From DP-36 sp036004365 (GTDB lineage Bacteria > Desulfobacterota > Binatia > UBA9968), in NCBI GenBank assembly GCA_036004365.1, contig DASYRN010000133.1:1-12709 (forward strand): a stretch of DNA of 12,709 bases, in the 5' to 3' direction. Positions 1 to 6,230 of the stretch are shown in pieces. Position 1 is the stretch's first letter; each line of letters begins with the position of its first letter. A program made the position numbers and the translations under genes. Below the pieces are notes generated by a model. That model was not told where the DNA came from, did not search any database, and was given only the letters and a program-made list of their open reading frames with translations.

Positions 1-51
1 GTGTATGGGCTGGGAACATGGGTAACACCTGTTCGGAGACATGGTAAACAC
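1..51 (+). repeat. Left terminal inverted repeat of the IS
   Basis: This end begins GTGTATGGGC and pairs with the reverse complement of 1229-1279. It contains two copies of a similar box, ACATGGGTAACAC (16-28) and ACATGGTAAACAC (39-51), 23 bp apart with a conserved GTTCGG between them. Paired boxes of this kind inside an IS end are probably transposase binding sites (inference). Confidence 0.85.
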
Positions 52-87
52 TTTGGGCATGAATAGTCACTCATTGGGAGGAGTCTC

Positions 88-1218
88 ATGCCCTGGAGAA
101 CAGCATCAACCATGTCTCTACGATTTGAGTTTGTTTATTTAGCTATGGCCGATGGAGCCAACATCCGTCAACTGTGTCGTCGTTTTGGTATCAGCGCGAG
201 GACAGCCTACAAGTGGATTCACCGCTACCACGAAGGTGGTGCTGAGGCTCTCCAAGATCGATCTCGGCGACCTCACGTCAGTCCGGCTCAGACATCGTCT
301 AAGATTGAGCAAAGGATTGTGCGCTTGCGTGAAGTCCATCCGGCCTGGGGACCACGCAAGCTGCGAGTACGGCTGCTTAGCCACGGCTATACGGATCTGC
401 CCAGCATCAGTACCATAGCGGCCATTCTGCACCGTAACGGCTGTGTTGACCCATCTCAGGCCAGCAAGCATCAGCCTTATCAGCGCTTTGAGGCAGCTGG
501 ACCCAACAGGCTCTGGCAAATGGATTTTAAAGGAGACTTTGCTCTGCCTAATGGACGTTGTTACCCGTTGACAGTACTGGACGACTACTCTCGTTATTCG
601 GTTGCTCTGTATGCCTGCGGAGATCAGACCGAGCGGACGGTGCAAACTCACCTGACAAACATCTTTCGCCGCTATGGGCTTCCCCAACGTATTCTGACCG
701 ATAACGGGGGCCCCTGGGGTACCTGCGGTGCCGGGACATTCTCCTCTATGGGGGTCTGGTTTCTCCGTCTGGGCATTAGCCTGAGCCACTCGCGCGTGTG
801 TCATCCACAAACGCTTGGCAAGGAGGAACGCTTCCATCGTACCTTGAAGGCCGAAGTTATCGCACAGCGTAGCTTTACTTCTCTTGATGACTGTCAACAG
901 CATTTTGATCGATGGCGTGATGTATATAATTTTGAGCGGCCCCATCAGGCACTAGAGATGGCCGTGCCGGCCAGTCGCTACCAAGCCAGTGTGCGGCACT
1001 TCCCCGAAACATTACCCTCCATTGATTATGGTCCAGACGACCTTGTGCGCAAAGTCAGTGATCAAGGAGAAATTTCCTTTCGCGGTAAACTCTTCAAGCT
1101 CGGCAGAGCTTTTTACGGTTACCCTGTTGCTCTGCGCCCAACACTCGACGATGGTCTCTACCATGTGTTTTTCTGTCATCAACAAATTGCTCAAATTGAC
1201 TTGAAAAGGAGAATCTAA
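88..1218 (+). CDS. IS481-family transposase (HTH plus DDE integrase core)
   Basis: This 376-residue protein catalyses cut or strand transfer at the IS ends. An N-terminal helix-turn-helix of the Helix-turn-helix_29 type (about residues 20-60, with the motif RRFGISARTAYKWIHRY) would bind the terminal repeats. The rve integrase core follows at about 135-300: first Asp in MDFKGDF (D146), second in LTDNGG (D205), and the Glu in GKEERFHRTLK (E247). The HPQT-GK-ERFHRTL block and the W-containing TDNGGPWG form fit the IS481 branch rather than canonical two-orf IS3 elements. The ATG at 88 is preceded by a strong Shine-Dalgarno run GGGAGGAG at 76-83. The frame is intact and the length normal. No partner orf or frameshift signal is needed in this family. 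Confidence 0.93.
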   Translation: MPWRTASTMSLRFEFVYLAMADGANIRQLCRRFGISARTAYKWIHRYHEGGAEALQDRSRRPHVSPAQTSSKIEQRIVRLREVHPAWGPRKLRVRLLSHGYTDLPSISTIAAILHRNGCVDPSQASKHQPYQRFEAAGPNRLWQMDFKGDFALPNGRCYPLTVLDDYSRYSVALYACGDQTERTVQTHLTNIFRRYGLPQRILTDNGGPWGTCGAGTFSSMGVWFLRLGISLSHSRVCHPQTLGKEERFHRTLKAEVIAQRSFTSLDDCQQHFDRWRDVYNFERPHQALEMAVPASRYQASVRHFPETLPSIDYGPDDLVRKVSDQGEISFRGKLFKLGRAFYGYPVALRPTLDDGLYHVFFCHQQIAQIDLKRRI

Positions 1219-1228
1219 AATCATAAAT

Positions 1229-1279
1229 GTGTTACCTATGTCCCCGAACGCCTGTTACCGATCTCTCCGGTCCATACAC
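1229..1279 (-). repeat. Right terminal inverted repeat of the IS
   Basis: Read on the minus strand this end begins GTGTATGGAC and mirrors 1-51, including the two GGTAACA boxes (plus-strand TGTTACC at 1230-1236 and 1253-1259) and the central GTTCGG. The two boxes sit at nearly the same distance from the tip as on the left side. Confidence 0.85.
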
Positions 1280-1283
1280 TCTG

Positions 1284-1359
1284 GAGGGAGAGGATTGAAG
1301 GTGAGGGTGGTACGCATGGATTTTGCCCTCACCCTTGCCCTCCCCCGGTAGGAGAGGGA
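1284..1359. repeat. Palindromic intergenic repeat, possible bidirectional terminator
   Basis: Two arms rich in G on the left (about 1284-1308, ending GGTGAGGGT) and C on the right (about 1325-1346, CCCTCACCCTTGCCC) can fold into an imperfect stem of some 20 pairs. A second short hairpin follows, CCCTCCCC paired with GGAGAGGG (1338-1358). The composition resembles the CCCTCACCC/GAGAGGG palindromic repeats that litter intergenic regions in many environmental proteobacterial-type genomes. It sits between the convergent transposase and amidohydrolase genes, so it could end transcription from both sides, although no clear U-tract follows. Confidence 0.6.
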
Positions 1360-1361
1360 AT

Positions 1362-2195
1362 TTAGAGCCCGAAGAGAGCCTGCGCATTCGATAGAAGAAT
1401 TTTTTCCTTTACCGAATCCTTAAGACCCAGCTTGTCAAAACTGCTTAGCGCCTTTTCCAAGTCTATATAGGGAAAATCCGTGCCGAAGAGCGCTTTGTCC
1501 TGCAGTCGTCCGCCGATCGCTCTCTGAAAGATTTCCGGGAGCTGCTCAGCCAAATAGCCGGAGGTATCGACATAGACATTCCTTTTGTGGGTGAGGACGC
1601 CGATCAGCTCTTCCTGCCACGGCCAGCCCGGATGGGCAGCGATGATCTTCATCCGCGGAAAATCCTTGGCCAGGGTGTCGAGATGGATCGGCCGTCCATA
1701 ATCCAGAGCGATGCCCTTACCTCCGTCACTGTTTGCGCCCAAGACCGTAAACCCGACGTGAAACATGACAGGCTTGTTTCCAGTCTGCAATACCTCCCAC
1801 AGCCCGTAATATTTTCTATCACTGGGACAAAAGCCCTGATCCGGAGGATGGAACTTAAAGCCTTTGACTTTGGGACTTCTCAAGAGCTCGTCGGCATGCC
1901 TGACCACCTCAGTCAGATTTTCAGCCCGGGTTTCGAGCGCTGCGAGAACTCCGGCGAAGGTATCAGGGTAGTTGGCGGTGAGCCCGAGAACGTATTCGTT
2001 GGTGTTTCGAGGTCCTTCGTTAACAGTGGAGGGATGCCAGCCGATGAGCAACGCCTTGACCTGTTGCTTGGCAAAGAGCGCGGCAAACGCTTCTTCCGTC
2101 GCCGGCACTTCCCTCAAGTCTCTTTTGAAGTAACTGCAAGCGTCGCCATCAAGACCCCGCGTGCTCGGGTGCACGTGAACGTCAATGGCCCGCAT
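1362..2195 (-). CDS. Amidohydrolase family protein (Amidohydrolase_2 type)
   Basis: This 277-residue protein is a TIM-barrel metal hydrolase or decarboxylase of the amidohydrolase_2 group, which includes ACMSD-like decarboxylases and 2-pyrone-4,6-dicarboxylate lactonase. Visible motifs are the N-terminal HxH metal site in IDVHVHP (H7, H9), KGFKFHP (K114, H116), FHVG (H146), AAHPGWPW (H188) and the C-terminal LFGTDFPY (D240). These cover the expected metal and catalytic positions, so the enzyme should be active. There is no signal peptide, so it is cytoplasmic. Its start overlaps the 3' end of the upstream dehydrogenase gene by 14 bp, which suggests translational coupling and a shared catabolic pathway. 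The Shine-Dalgarno sequence is weak, as expected for a coupled gene. The substrate cannot be named from sequence alone. Confidence 0.85.
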   Translation of the reverse strand: MRAIDVHVHPSTRGLDGDACSYFKRDLREVPATEEAFAALFAKQQVKALLIGWHPSTVNEGPRNTNEYVLGLTANYPDTFAGVLAALETRAENLTEVVRHADELLRSPKVKGFKFHPPDQGFCPSDRKYYGLWEVLQTGNKPVMFHVGFTVLGANSDGGKGIALDYGRPIHLDTLAKDFPRMKIIAAHPGWPWQEELIGVLTHKRNVYVDTSGYLAEQLPEIFQRAIGGRLQDKALFGTDFPYIDLEKALSSFDKLGLKDSVKEKILLSNAQALFGL

Positions 2196-3450
2196 GAGAT
2201 CTCTGCCGTTCTACGAAAGAAATGATCCAGGGATTGGTCTGTCCCTTTCGATAGAAAGTCTGTCGCTCCTTGGCCATTGCCGTCAGCAGTGGCGGCGTGG
2301 GCAACGCGTGATCGGCCATTATTTCGTTGACGTTCTTAACATTTTCCAGCACCGCTCCCGCACCCATCTTGTCAATCTCTTTCAAAGGAGCTTCCGGAAT
2401 CTTGATCCCTTCCACGGAAATGAGATCCACGGTCGAGGGATCTTCTCCCAGCTCGACCGTTCTAGCGGCGGCGACGTGGATGGTTGTTCTTAGAGCCTTC
2501 TGGATCGTCGCCTCGTCCGGTGGCTGACCGTGTGCTCCGATCCGACGAGAGATCTCCGGATTGGATTTTTGCTCGACGTAGAAGCTGGGATTATTTTGGG
2601 CAAGGTCAGCAAGCAGCTTCGACGACCGCAGGAACTTATCGCCACGCATCTCGAACATCACTCGGGTCACGTCTTCCACGATAGAAGGCTTCCAGCTGTC
2701 GAAGCTGATGAAGGGAGGTAAGAGTCCCATTTGCTTCGCTGTCCGGTCGATCTGGTCGATCGGCGCTCCACGCTGCACGAGGTGCAGTGCCATGACAGCG
2801 TAATACATAAGGATGCTGTTGGAAACGAAGCCGGAGATATCCTTGGTCGATACCACATCTCTGCCAATGTCCTTTAGAAAAGCGACGGCTGTGCTGAAGC
2901 TGGGCTCTTCCATGTCGCCCTTAACGACCTCAACCATCCGCGTGTAGAGAACCGGATTGAAAAAATGAGTCGTCGCGAATCGATCCCTTGCGTAGCTTCC
3001 GCTCGCAAGCAAGGCATGGCGGGGCAGCGAGGATGTGATGGTCGTGAGAATGCCGTTGAAGCCAGACTCGCTTAGTGTCCGATAGACCGGTACTTTTATT
3101 TCCGCGGCCTCCGAGACCGCCTCCGTAACCAAATCCAAACCCGCCATGCTCCGCAAATCTGAACAGGTCCTTAACCCTTGCTGTACATTTCCGACTTCGC
3201 CATCGGAAATTCTGCCTCGTCGCTTCAGCCTTTCGATGGTTTTCTCCCTCCGATCGTTGAAGGATTCCATGACCGCGGTTGAAGCATCATAGGCTGTCGT
3301 GGGATAGCCTCTCATCGCGTAGAGAAAGGCGATGTCAAAGCCCATGACACCGAGGCCAACAACGCCGACGTTTTTTACTCCACCTGTCACTGCCGAATAG
3401 TTGGATTCGTCGCTGATGATCCGTGTCGTAGCACCGAACTGTGTCGACAT
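2182..3450 (-). CDS. 3-hydroxyacyl-CoA dehydrogenase, stand-alone, two C-terminal domains
   Basis: This NAD-dependent dehydrogenase should oxidise a 3-hydroxyacyl-CoA to the 3-ketoacyl-CoA. Counting from the ATG at 3450 it has 422 residues. A Rossmann fold starts at residue 27 with VGVVGLGVMG (GxGxxG at 32-37). Catalytic-region motifs follow: TTITSSLP (138-143), THFFNP with H162, VEVV with E174, and GFVSN with N211. A first 3HCDH C-terminal domain spans about 207-300. A second, more diverged one lies at about 318-400, as in the dehydrogenase half of FadB but without the hydratase half. A TTG codon at 3453 directly precedes the ATG; the ATG is preferred, though neither has a clear Shine-Dalgarno. 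The gene overlaps the downstream amidohydrolase, and both may act in fatty-acid-like or aromatic acyl-CoA degradation (inference). Confidence 0.88.
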   Translation of the reverse strand: MSTQFGATTRIISDESNYSAVTGGVKNVGVVGLGVMGFDIAFLYAMRGYPTTAYDASTAVMESFNDRREKTIERLKRRGRISDGEVGNVQQGLRTCSDLRSMAGLDLVTEAVSEAAEIKVPVYRTLSESGFNGILTTITSSLPRHALLASGSYARDRFATTHFFNPVLYTRMVEVVKGDMEEPSFSTAVAFLKDIGRDVVSTKDISGFVSNSILMYYAVMALHLVQRGAPIDQIDRTAKQMGLLPPFISFDSWKPSIVEDVTRVMFEMRGDKFLRSSKLLADLAQNNPSFYVEQKSNPEISRRIGAHGQPPDEATIQKALRTTIHVAAARTVELGEDPSTVDLISVEGIKIPEAPLKEIDKMGAGAVLENVKNVNEIMADHALPTPPLLTAMAKERQTFYRKGQTNPWIISFVERQRSHAGH

Positions 3451-3519
3451 CAAGGCGAGGACGGGGCTTCAGTGCGGAGGCCCAAGATAGATGGCGCTGC
3501 GATCTATGGCGGAAAGAGA

Positions 3520-3596
3520 TGGTCGGGGCGAGTGGATTTGAACCACCGACTTCACGGTCCCGAACCGTGCGCTCTACCAAGCTGAGCCACGCCCCG
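3520..3596 (-). tRNA. tRNA-Pro, anticodon CGG, CCA encoded
   Basis: The minus strand folds into a full cloverleaf. The acceptor stem is CGGGGCG with CGCCCCG, including the C1-G72 pair typical of bacterial tRNA-Pro. The anticodon stem CACGG/CCGTG encloses the loop TTCGGGA (anticodon CGG, reading CCG). The T arm contains GGTTCAAATCC. The discriminator base is A (3523), followed by a genomically encoded CCA (3520-3522). It lies 69 bp upstream of the dehydrogenase gene on the same strand. No duplicate of its 3' end was seen nearby, so there is no evidence of use as an integration site. Confidence 0.96.
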
Positions 3597-3604
3597 ACAC
3601 CAAT

Positions 3605-3633
3605 CTTCTACAACTCCAATCCGTGCATTGCAA
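3605..3633 (-). promoter_or_regulatory. Possible sigma-70-type promoter of the tRNA-Pro gene
   Basis: On the minus strand a TTGCAA (3628-3633) and a TAGAAG (3605-3610) are 17 bp apart. The second box ends 8 bp before the mature tRNA 5' end. Spacing is ideal, but both boxes are only partial matches to consensus, so this is a suggestion only. Confidence 0.28.
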
Positions 3634-3680
3634 ATCGTGAAGCATAGAACAACGGCTGTCGAAATCCGGGAAGGAGTTTA

Positions 3681-3732
3681 TTGGGCAGTTGGGTTTGTTG
3701 AGTTTGTTGGGTTTGTTGAGTTATTGGGTTTT
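3681..3732 (+). repeat. 9-bp tandem repeat array, G/T-rich, 3' side of the S23-type gene
   Basis: Consecutive units read TTGGGCAG, TTGGGTTTG, TTGAGTTTG, TTGGGTTTG, TTGAGTTA and TTGGGTTTT, so most units are 9 bp with the consensus TTGRGTTTG. On the plus strand the array is almost pure G/T. The TAA stop of the four-helix-bundle gene (3721-3723 on the plus strand) and its last codons lie inside it. It is the inverted counterpart of the array at 4113-4166. Confidence 0.8.
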
Positions 3733-4098
3733 GGTGCGGTGAAGGAGATAGGTGATGAGACGGCTAAGGAGACGAGCAATCAGATCAGTCTGCCGGTAGG
3801 CGGCGTCGAACTTCTCCTGACTCAGGTAACTCTGGTCGAGCCCTACATAGAGTAAGCTCTGCACCTCAGCACAGGAACCCTTGGCAATAAAAAGAAACTG
3901 CACGAACTCCCTATTAGTTCTGCGGCAAAATCCTTCTGCGATATTGCTCATTACCGACACCGCCGCAGCGTTGATTTGATCCCTAAATCGAAAGTCCTTT
4001 TGAAGCGCACCGTTTTCCTTCGCCGCCTCATACACCATGGACACCAGACCTCTTGCTTCCTTCCATACATCTAGGTCCTCGAATCTCTCAACCTTCAT
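3721..4098 (-). CDS. Four-helix-bundle protein of the S23 / 23S rRNA intervening-sequence family
   Basis: This 125-residue all-helical protein matches the pattern of the S23/IVP family: N-terminal FEDLDVWKEA (6-15), FRFRDQINAAAVSVMSNIAEGF (central helix, 36-57), then EFVQFLFIAKGSCAEVQSLL (64-83). Members were first found encoded within intervening sequences of 23S rRNA. Most genomic copies are free-standing and have no proven function, and the Avd protein of diversity-generating retroelements shares the fold. No reverse transcriptase or rRNA is present here. The start is the ATG at 4098 with no convincing Shine-Dalgarno. The gene is flanked by inverted arrays of a 9-bp repeat (3681-3732 and 4113-4166) and sits alone between rpe and tRNA-Pro, as if inserted as a unit. 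The last residues (KTQ) and stop codon derive from the flanking repeat. Confidence 0.9.
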   Translation of the reverse strand: MKVERFEDLDVWKEARGLVSMVYEAAKENGALQKDFRFRDQINAAAVSVMSNIAEGFCRRTNREFVQFLFIAKGSCAEVQSLLYVGLDQSYLSQEKFDAAYRQTDLIARLLSRLITYLLHRTKTQ

Positions 4099-4112
4099 TG
4101 ACCCATAGACCC

Positions 4113-4166
4113 GTCAACCCAATCAACGCAACGAACTCAATCAACCCAATCAACCCAATCAACTCA
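4113..4166 (-). repeat. 9-bp tandem repeat array, 5' side of the S23-type gene
   Basis: Six exact 9-bp steps are visible on the plus strand: GTCAACCCA, ATCAACGCA, ACGAACTCA, ATCAACCCA, ATCAACCCA and ATCAACTCA. On the minus strand the unit is TGRGTTGAT. It is therefore inverted relative to the TGRGTTTGT-phase units at 3681-3732, from which it differs mainly at two positions. The array ends 14 bp before the ATG at 4098 and begins 12 bp from the rpe stop codon. Confidence 0.82.
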
Positions 4167-4178
4167 ATGGACTCTTTC

Positions 4179-4850
4179 CTATCCCTCTAGTTTTTGGACA
4201 GCCTTGCGCATCTTGCGGATCGTTTCGGCGTAATCGGGTGTTTTAAAAATACCGGAGCCGGAGACGATGACGTTGGCGCCGGCTTTCACTACTCGGGCAA
4301 TATTATCTGACTTTATTCCGCCGTCAGCTTCGATAAGAACCGAAAGTTTTTTCTCTAAAACTATCCGTCTTGCCGCTTCGATCTTCGGGAGCACATCCGC
4401 AATGAAGGCCTGCCCGGCAAATCCGGGAAAGACCGTCATCATCAGAGCCATGTCGATGTCCGAGAAGTAGGCCGCGACTTTTTCCAGAGGAACATCGGGA
4501 TTGACCGCAACCGATGCCTTAGCGCCGAGGTCACGGATTTTTGCGAGGCTGGCTTTAGCGTTTTTGGAAGTCTCCGGATGGATGGAGATCCAATCTGCCC
4601 CGGCCTTGATGAATTCCGGGGCATACTTGTCCGGATCGGTAATCATGAGATGCACATCAAGAGGAATGCGAGTCACTTTCCGCAGCGATTCCACAACAAC
4701 CGGCCCGATGGTGATGTTCGGGACATAGTGGCCGTCCATGACATCGACGTGCAGCCAGTCGGCCCCAGCCTCTTCTACGGCCTGGACCTCGTCCTTGAGC
4801 CGGCTAAAGTCAGCCGACAGGATAGAAGGGGCAATTTTAATGGCGTTCAT
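4179..4850 (-). CDS. rpe: Ribulose-phosphate 3-epimerase
   Basis: Rpe interconverts D-ribulose 5-phosphate and D-xylulose 5-phosphate in the pentose phosphate pathway, in the cytoplasm. The 223-residue length is standard for the (beta/alpha)8 barrel. Visible features are KIAPSILSADF (S9), WLHVDVMDGHYVPN with metal ligands H34 and D36, LDVHLMI with H67, MTVFPGFAGQAF (138-149), IEADGGI with D176, and the phosphate-binding SGSGIF (197-202). The MTV-F-PGF-A-GQ segment replaces the commoner N and G of MTVNPGFGGQ, a tolerated variation. The ATG lies directly after the rsmB stop codon with no gap. A Shine-Dalgarno AAGAAGG inside the rsmB tail serves it, so it is the last gene of the priA-def-fmt-rsmB-rpe unit. 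Confidence 0.97.
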   Translation of the reverse strand: MNAIKIAPSILSADFSRLKDEVQAVEEAGADWLHVDVMDGHYVPNITIGPVVVESLRKVTRIPLDVHLMITDPDKYAPEFIKAGADWISIHPETSKNAKASLAKIRDLGAKASVAVNPDVPLEKVAAYFSDIDMALMMTVFPGFAGQAFIADVLPKIEAARRIVLEKKLSVLIEADGGIKSDNIARVVKAGANVIVSGSGIFKTPDYAETIRKMRKAVQKLEG

Positions 4851-6230
4851 CTATGGCGCCTTCTTTATTCTTGCGGCGAAAAATCCGTCGGTGTTGTGTT
4901 TATGAGGCAGGGCCAGAAAATATTTTCCGCGTGTCATAGATCGAGCCTGTTGTGGAAGATGGCTCTCCGCATCCTCCAGAACAAGCTCCGGATGACGATC
5001 AAGGAGATCATCAATCACACCCTCATTTTCATCCGGGGCTAGGGTACAGGTCGAATAGACGAGGATGCCCCCAGGTTTCAGATGAGGCGTGACTTGTTGG
5101 ACGATTCTCTTCTGCAGCCGACTCAGGCGCAGGATATCCCTCTCTTGTCTATGCCATTTTGCTTCAGGATGGGAGCGCAAAGTCCCTAATCCGGTGCATG
5201 GGGCATCGACCAAGATGCGATCATAGGGTCCGCCCCATGTTCCCCCTAATCCCTTACTTACATCCGCGGCAACGGTACGAACGGATTTGAGGCCTAACCT
5301 TTGCACATTCTCCTTAACCTTCTCAAGACCTCTAGCAGAAATATCGGCTGCTACCACCTCTCCCTGATCTTGCATCAGCTCCGCCAGATGCGTGGTCTTT
5401 CCTCCGGGAGCGGCGCAGGCGTCAAGGACACGCTCACCCGGTTTTGGATCGAGGAGGAAGCCTATTAACTGCGAAGCCTCTCCCTGAACTTGGAAAGCGC
5501 CCACTTGAAACTCCGGGAGCTGATCAACCGCTGCGGTCGCTTTTACCCGTATCCCCAGCGGAGACCAAGGAGTCGGGACCGCATCAAAACCACTTGATGT
5601 AAGTCTCGCCAGCAGGGCTTCGCGTGTCCCTTTGATCTGATTGACTCGCAAGGTGAGGGGCGATTCGTCGTTATTGGCCTTCAGCAAAGCGTCGGTCTCA
5701 TCTTGTCCGAAGTAGTTCAGCCAGATCCTTATCAGCCACTCGGGATGGGAAAAGTTGATCGAAAGAGCAGGTATCAGATCCTCTTTGGAATCGGGAAGAC
5801 GGAGGGAGTGCTTTTCTCGAAGAATACGGCGAGCCACTCCATTGATCAGACTCCCCGCTTTTGCTCCGCCGTGTCTCTTGGCCAATTCCACCCCTTCGTT
5901 GACGGCGGCGTAGCTGGGAATCTTGGAGAGGAAAAGGAGTTGGTAGAGAGTGAGGCGGAGAAGGTTCCGTAGATAGGGATTCATTCGAGAAAGAGGTCGC
6001 GGGAGCACTTGCGAAAGGTGCCAGTCTATTCTGCCTCGCCACCGGAGGGTTCCATAGACCATTTGCGTGAGCAGGGCCCGATCAGGGGATGAAAGAGAGG
6101 ATCGATTTAAAAAATGGTCGAGAAGGATATCGGCGTAGGCTTTTCTTATTTCTACCGCCGACAGGATTTCAGCGGCTAGCTCCCGACTCCCCTTCTGCCT
6201 ATCCGGGCGAGAGGCGCTCTCCCTTTTCAA
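4851..6230 (-). CDS. rsmB: 16S rRNA (cytosine-967-C5)-methyltransferase RsmB
   Basis: RsmB methylates C5 of cytosine 967 in 16S rRNA using S-adenosylmethionine. The 459-residue protein has an N-terminal NusB-like RNA-binding domain (about 14-140, with RALLTQMVYGTLRWRGRID). A linker ferredoxin-like region and a Rossmann methyltransferase domain follow: motif I LDACAAPGGKT (269-279), DAPCTGLG with C345, and YSTCTLAPDENE with catalytic C395. The predicted start is a TTG at 6230 within the 3' end of fmt (32-bp overlap), preceded by AAAAGGGA. No better ATG or GTG lies between it and the conserved RELAAEIL (16-23), so TTG is likely correct. The fmt-rsmB-rpe order is a common bacterial arrangement. 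Confidence 0.95.
   Translation of the reverse strand: MKRESASRPDRQKGSRELAAEILSAVEIRKAYADILLDHFLNRSSLSSPDRALLTQMVYGTLRWRGRIDWHLSQVLPRPLSRMNPYLRNLLRLTLYQLLFLSKIPSYAAVNEGVELAKRHGGAKAGSLINGVARRILREKHSLRLPDSKEDLIPALSINFSHPEWLIRIWLNYFGQDETDALLKANNDESPLTLRVNQIKGTREALLARLTSSGFDAVPTPWSPLGIRVKATAAVDQLPEFQVGAFQVQGEASQLIGFLLDPKPGERVLDACAAPGGKTTHLAELMQDQGEVVAADISARGLEKVKENVQRLGLKSVRTVAADVSKGLGGTWGGPYDRILVDAPCTGLGTLRSHPEAKWHRQERDILRLSRLQKRIVQQVTPHLKPGGILVYSTCTLAPDENEGVIDDLLDRHPELVLEDAESHLPQQARSMTRGKYFLALPHKHNTDGFFAARIKKAP

Larger units (their letters stand above)
1..1279 (+). mobile_element. IS481-family insertion sequence, apparently complete
   Basis: A single DDE transposase gene lies between two terminal inverted repeats (1-51 and 1229-1279) that match at about 38 of 51 positions by eye without gaps. 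If the ends follow the TGT start common in this family, the element proper is 2-1278, about 1.28 kb, a normal size for IS481-type elements with one orf. The transposase reading frame is intact, so the copy may be active. A target-site duplication cannot be tested because the left flank lies outside the window. The element faces the minus-strand amidohydrolase convergently and disrupts no recognisable gene here. Confidence 0.88.

Noticed and set aside
139..945. A 268-codon open frame on the minus strand within the transposase gene
   Set aside because: It lies wholly antisense to a well-supported transposase, its translation shows no recognisable domain, and it has no ribosome binding site of note.
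3487..3507. ATAGAT/ATCTAT 6-bp inverted repeat just downstream of tRNA-Pro as a terminator
   Set aside because: The stem is short and A/T-rich with a 9-base loop and has no T-tract on the transcribed side, so a chance match is likely.
3520..3596. tRNA-Pro as an integration site for a genomic island
   Set aside because: No direct repeat of the tRNA 3' end and no integrase gene were found in the window.
3628..3855. 75-codon plus-strand frame over the G/T-rich repeat
   Set aside because: Its VGFVEFVGFVELLGFG stretch is simply the 9-bp repeat translated, and it runs antisense to the S23-type gene.
3721..4098. Diversity-generating retroelement, since Avd shares the four-helix-bundle fold
   Set aside because: There is no reverse transcriptase, template repeat or variable repeat anywhere in the window.
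3681..4166. CRISPR-like interpretation of the short repeats around the S23-type gene
   Set aside because: Units are 9 bp and directly adjacent with no spacers, and no cas gene is present.
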